From Opitutus sp. (GTDB taxonomy: Bacteria > Verrucomicrobiota > Verrucomicrobiia > Opitutales > Opitutaceae), in NCBI GenBank assembly GCA_013821985.1, contig PNJQ01000027.1, forward strand, positions 1 to 44,161: a DNA stretch of 44,161 bases. Reading direction: 5' to 3'. The position numbers and the translations under genes are program-made. Positions 42,027 to 44,161 of this stretch are shown piece by piece. The notes beneath the pieces are model-generated. The model saw nothing but the letters and a program-made list of their open reading frames with translations, was not told the DNA's origin and made no database searches. Position 1 is the first letter of the stretch. Each line of letters begins with the position of its first letter.

Positions 42027-43532
42027 TTACGTCGCGAGACCCGCGAGGCGACGGCGCTCGGCGAGTTCCTCGGCCATTTGCAGCGTGAGCGCTTTGTTCA
42101 ATTTGCAGAAGGCGATGGAGATCGCGCCGCCCGCGAAGAGCAGGCCGACGATGATGCTGGATGACACGTAGTAGCCGTGCACGGCGTTCGCGGCGGATGG
42201 CAGCTTGGTGTCGTAGTCCCAGAGTCCCGCCATCAGCCAGAGGAACACCGCGGAGCCGAGCGCGAGGCCGGATTTGAGCGAGAAGCCGATCGTCGCGAAC
42301 ACCATGCCGGTGAAGCGCCGGCCGGTTTGCCACTCGGAGTAGTCGGCGGCGTCGGCATACATCGCCCACGCGACGGCAATGGTCGGCGCGTAAACGATCG
42401 ATCCGCTGACCGCGAGCGCGAGCATGCCCCAGGTGTTGGTCGGCGCGAGCAGGTAGTAAGCGAACGAGTTGAGCGCGGCCAAACTGAAGCCGCCGAAGAT
42501 CACCGCCTTCTTGCCGAAGCGCGCGGAGAGGCCGGCGGAGAGAATGATGAACACGATTGTCACCGCGGTGCCGGTCATGTTGATGATGCTGTTGAACACG
42601 TCGGCGACGTTTGAATTGGCCGCGGTTTCGCGCGTGCCGTGCACGATGTAGCCGAGAAAATCGAGCATGCCGCCACCGCGCGCGAGTTCAGTGGTGGTGA
42701 GGCCGAGCTTTTCCACGAAGTCGAACATCGCCGCCTTATCGGCGTAGTGGTGATAGAAATTGTAGTGTGCGCCGCCGCGGTAGGCCAACATCGCGAAGTT
42801 GAAGATCGTGTAGGCGACGAGTGCGATCCACGGGCTGTTCTTCAGAAGATCGACGAAATCCTGTTTCGGCGACGAGTGTGTTTCGACCACGGGCTTGATG
42901 CGTTCGCGCGTGGTGAGAAACGTGATGAGGAAGAGCACGAGGCAGAGGACGGCCCAGAGCGTCATCGTCATTTGCCAGCCGTGCTGACGATCGTGACCCG
43001 CGGCGAACTTTGCGACGAGCGGCAGCGTGAAACCGCCGACGATGAACTGCGCGATATTGACCGAGACGAAGCGGTAGGAATTGAGCTTCGTGCGTTCGTT
43101 GAGGTCGGCCGTCATCACGCCGCCGAGGGCGGAGTAGGGCATGTTGTTCATCGAATACAGCGTCATGAGGACGGTGTTGGTGATGCCGGCGTAAGCGATC
43201 ATCATGCCCATGCTCCAGCCTTGCGGCGTGGTGTAGGCGAGCACCATGACGACGGCCCACGGAATCGAGGTCCAAAGGATCCACGGACGGAACTTGCCCC
43301 AGCGCGTGTTGGTGCGGTCGGCGAGCACGCCCATGATTGGGTCGAACAACGCGTCCCAAAGGCGCGGCCAGAGCAGGATCGCGGCCGCGGCGTTGGCGGA
43401 GAGCCCGAAGACGTCCGTGTAGAAATTCAGCTGGAAGAGAACCATCGTCATGAAGACGAAGTTCGCGGCGGCATCGCCGGCGCTGTAGCCAGCCTTCTCG
43501 ACGAACGAGAGTTTTTGCACAGGGACGCTCAT
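42027..43532 (-). CDS. GPH-family (MelB-like) sugar:cation symporter
   Basis: A 501-aa inner-membrane carrier with about 12 transmembrane helices. Family signatures are DALFDPIMGVLADRTNTRWG, GKFRPWILWTSIP and MNNMPYSALGGVMTADLNER, followed by ERTKLNSYRF, all typical of the glycoside-pentoside-hexuronide group. A large loop (residues about 295-330) splits the second half. In this locus it likely takes xylose, xylobiose or other xylosides from the periplasm into the cytoplasm, coupled to sodium or protons. The start at 43532 (MSVPVQKLSFVEKAGY) matches the family N-terminus. A 117-bp gap separates it from GH8. Confidence 0.92.
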   Translation of the reverse strand: MSVPVQKLSFVEKAGYSAGDAAANFVFMTMVLFQLNFYTDVFGLSANAAAAILLWPRLWDALFDPIMGVLADRTNTRWGKFRPWILWTSIPWAVVMVLAYTTPQGWSMGMMIAYAGITNTVLMTLYSMNNMPYSALGGVMTADLNERTKLNSYRFVSVNIAQFIVGGFTLPLVAKFAAGHDRQHGWQMTMTLWAVLCLVLFLITFLTTRERIKPVVETHSSPKQDFVDLLKNSPWIALVAYTIFNFAMLAYRGGAHYNFYHHYADKAAMFDFVEKLGLTTTELARGGGMLDFLGYIVHGTRETAANSNVADVFNSIINMTGTAVTIVFIILSAGLSARFGKKAVIFGGFSLAALNSFAYYLLAPTNTWGMLALAVSGSIVYAPTIAVAWAMYADAADYSEWQTGRRFTGMVFATIGFSLKSGLALGSAVFLWLMAGLWDYDTKLPSAANAVHGYYVSSSIIVGLLFAGGAISIAFCKLNKALTLQMAEELAERRRLAGLAT

Positions 43533-43587
43533 GGGGTGGGGATGGGGGAATGGGAACCGGCGACGTCGCGCGGCGCCGCCGGTCGGG

Positions 43588-43617
43588 AAAATGAAAACGC
43601 GCGGCGGGTGCCGCGCG
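43588..43617 (-). terminator. Rho-independent terminator after xylA
   Basis: CGCGCGGC/GCCGCGCG (43598-43605, 43610-43617) with a 4-base loop, followed on the minus strand by TTTTCATTTT. It divides xylA from the GPH carrier gene. Confidence 0.8.
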
Positions 43618-43623
43618 CGATGC

Positions 43624-44161
43624 TCAGTGCAGATACTGCATGAGCAGGTTTTCGAGTTGCTCCTGCTTGCCGGAGCGCGGTTTGGGTTCGCCGAGCTTGG
43701 TGAGGACGAGTTTCTCGAGGGACTTGAAGTTCGCCTTGCCCGTCTCGATGTCGCGTCCGAAGCCGGAGTCGAAGCTCGCATAGCGCTCCGCGACGAACTG
43801 CTCGAACTTGCCCTCGGCGAGGATCCGGCGCGCGAGCTTGAAGGCCAGCGCGTAGGCGTCCATGCCGCCGATGTGCGCGACGAAGAGATCTTCGGCGTCG
43901 ATGGATTGGCGGCGGAGCTTCGCATCGAAGTTGAATCCGCCAGTGCCGAGGCCGCCGGCGCGGAGGATCGAGATCATGGCAAGCGTGAGCTCGCGGACGT
44001 CGGTGTTGAACTGATCGGTGTCCCAGCCGAGGAGCAGGTCGCCCGCGTTGGCGTCGATCGAGCCGAGCATGCCGGCCGCGGCGGCGACTTCGATCTCATG
44101 CGAGAAGGTGTGGCCCGCGAGCGTCGCGTGGTTGGTCTCGATGTTGAACTTGAAGTGCCGG
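43624..44161 (-). CDS. xylA: Xylose isomerase, C-terminal part
   Basis: Converts D-xylose to D-xylulose. Only the last 179 codons are present; the gene continues beyond the right edge. RHFKFNIETNHATLAGHTF, then the metal-binding LLLGWDTDQFNTDV, GGFNFDAKLRRQSID and the end SGKQEQLENLLMQYLH are class II XylA signatures like those of E. coli. It marks the minus-strand arm as a xylose pathway; a xylulokinase gene is not seen in the window and may lie upstream of xylA. Confidence 0.97.
   Translation of the reverse strand, partial: RHFKFNIETNHATLAGHTFSHEIEVAAAAGMLGSIDANAGDLLLGWDTDQFNTDVRELTLAMISILRAGGLGTGGFNFDAKLRRQSIDAEDLFVAHIGGMDAYALAFKLARRILAEGKFEQFVAERYASFDSGFGRDIETGKANFKSLEKLVLTKLGEPKPRSGKQEQLENLLMQYLH

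Overview
The window reads as a chromosomal segment of a high-GC Gram-negative bacterium, most likely a member of the Verrucomicrobiota (Opitutaceae-like). The reasons are a very large TonB-dependent receptor with the 'LTPFEVKAERDTGY' mature N-terminus common in that group, a flavodoxin-less CysJ-type reductase, weak Shine-Dalgarno sequences and many secreted glycoside hydrolases. The lineage is inferred from family resemblance; no rRNA gene is present. I see no insertion sequence, phage gene, CRISPR array or replication origin.

Left half (about 1-21,420) is mostly core genes. It holds a partial folD, a secreted SH3-like protein overlapped by an RsuA/RluB-type pseudouridine synthase, and a CysJ-like flavoprotein. 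Next come a fatty-acid block fabG-acpP-fabF, a DUF4019 protein, an MFS carrier, class II fructose-1,6-bisphosphatase (glpX) and tRNA-Phe(GAA). These are followed by free methionine-R-sulfoxide reductase, an ECF sigma/anti-sigma pair, a small lysozyme-like secreted protein, a HAD phosphatase and prfA-prmC. The half ends with a Prc-type protease, a rhomboid protease, a ferredoxin, a medium-size TonB-dependent receptor and a YugP-type zinc peptidase.

Right half (about 21,670-44,161) is a glucuronoxylan-utilisation locus. The plus-strand arm is a 1184-aa TonB-dependent receptor followed by one tightly packed run: SGNH esterase, GH3 beta-xylosidase, xylitol dehydrogenase, GH35, a fusion of a NodB/CE4 polysaccharide deacetylase to a GH115 alpha-glucuronidase, mannonate dehydratase, and an SDR oxidoreductase. 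The minus-strand arm is xylose isomerase (cut by the window end), a GPH-family sugar symporter, GH8 exo-oligoxylanase, GH67 alpha-glucuronidase and GH43. The two arms converge on a palindromic repeat near 36.76 kb.

Inferred working model: the receptor imports decorated xylo-oligosaccharides. Periplasmic CE4-GH115, GH67, GH8, GH43 and GH35 enzymes remove acetyl, (methyl)glucuronosyl and other groups and shorten the chain. The GPH carrier brings products into the cytoplasm, where the leaderless GH3, XylA and xylitol dehydrogenase handle xylose, and UxuA with the SDR handle the uronate. No SusD, no locus regulator, and no UxaC, KDG kinase or xylulokinase is visible in the window.

The most notable items are the CE4-GH115 single-chain fusion, two unrelated alpha-glucuronidase families in one locus, a long inverted repeat abutting the fabG start codon, an inverted repeat between the pseudouridine synthase and cysJ-like genes, and dispersed palindromic repeats. 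No intergenic stretch exceeds 300 bases. The longest (10,874-11,137 and 21,418-21,674) carry hairpins described below; 17,296-17,433 shows nothing I can name.
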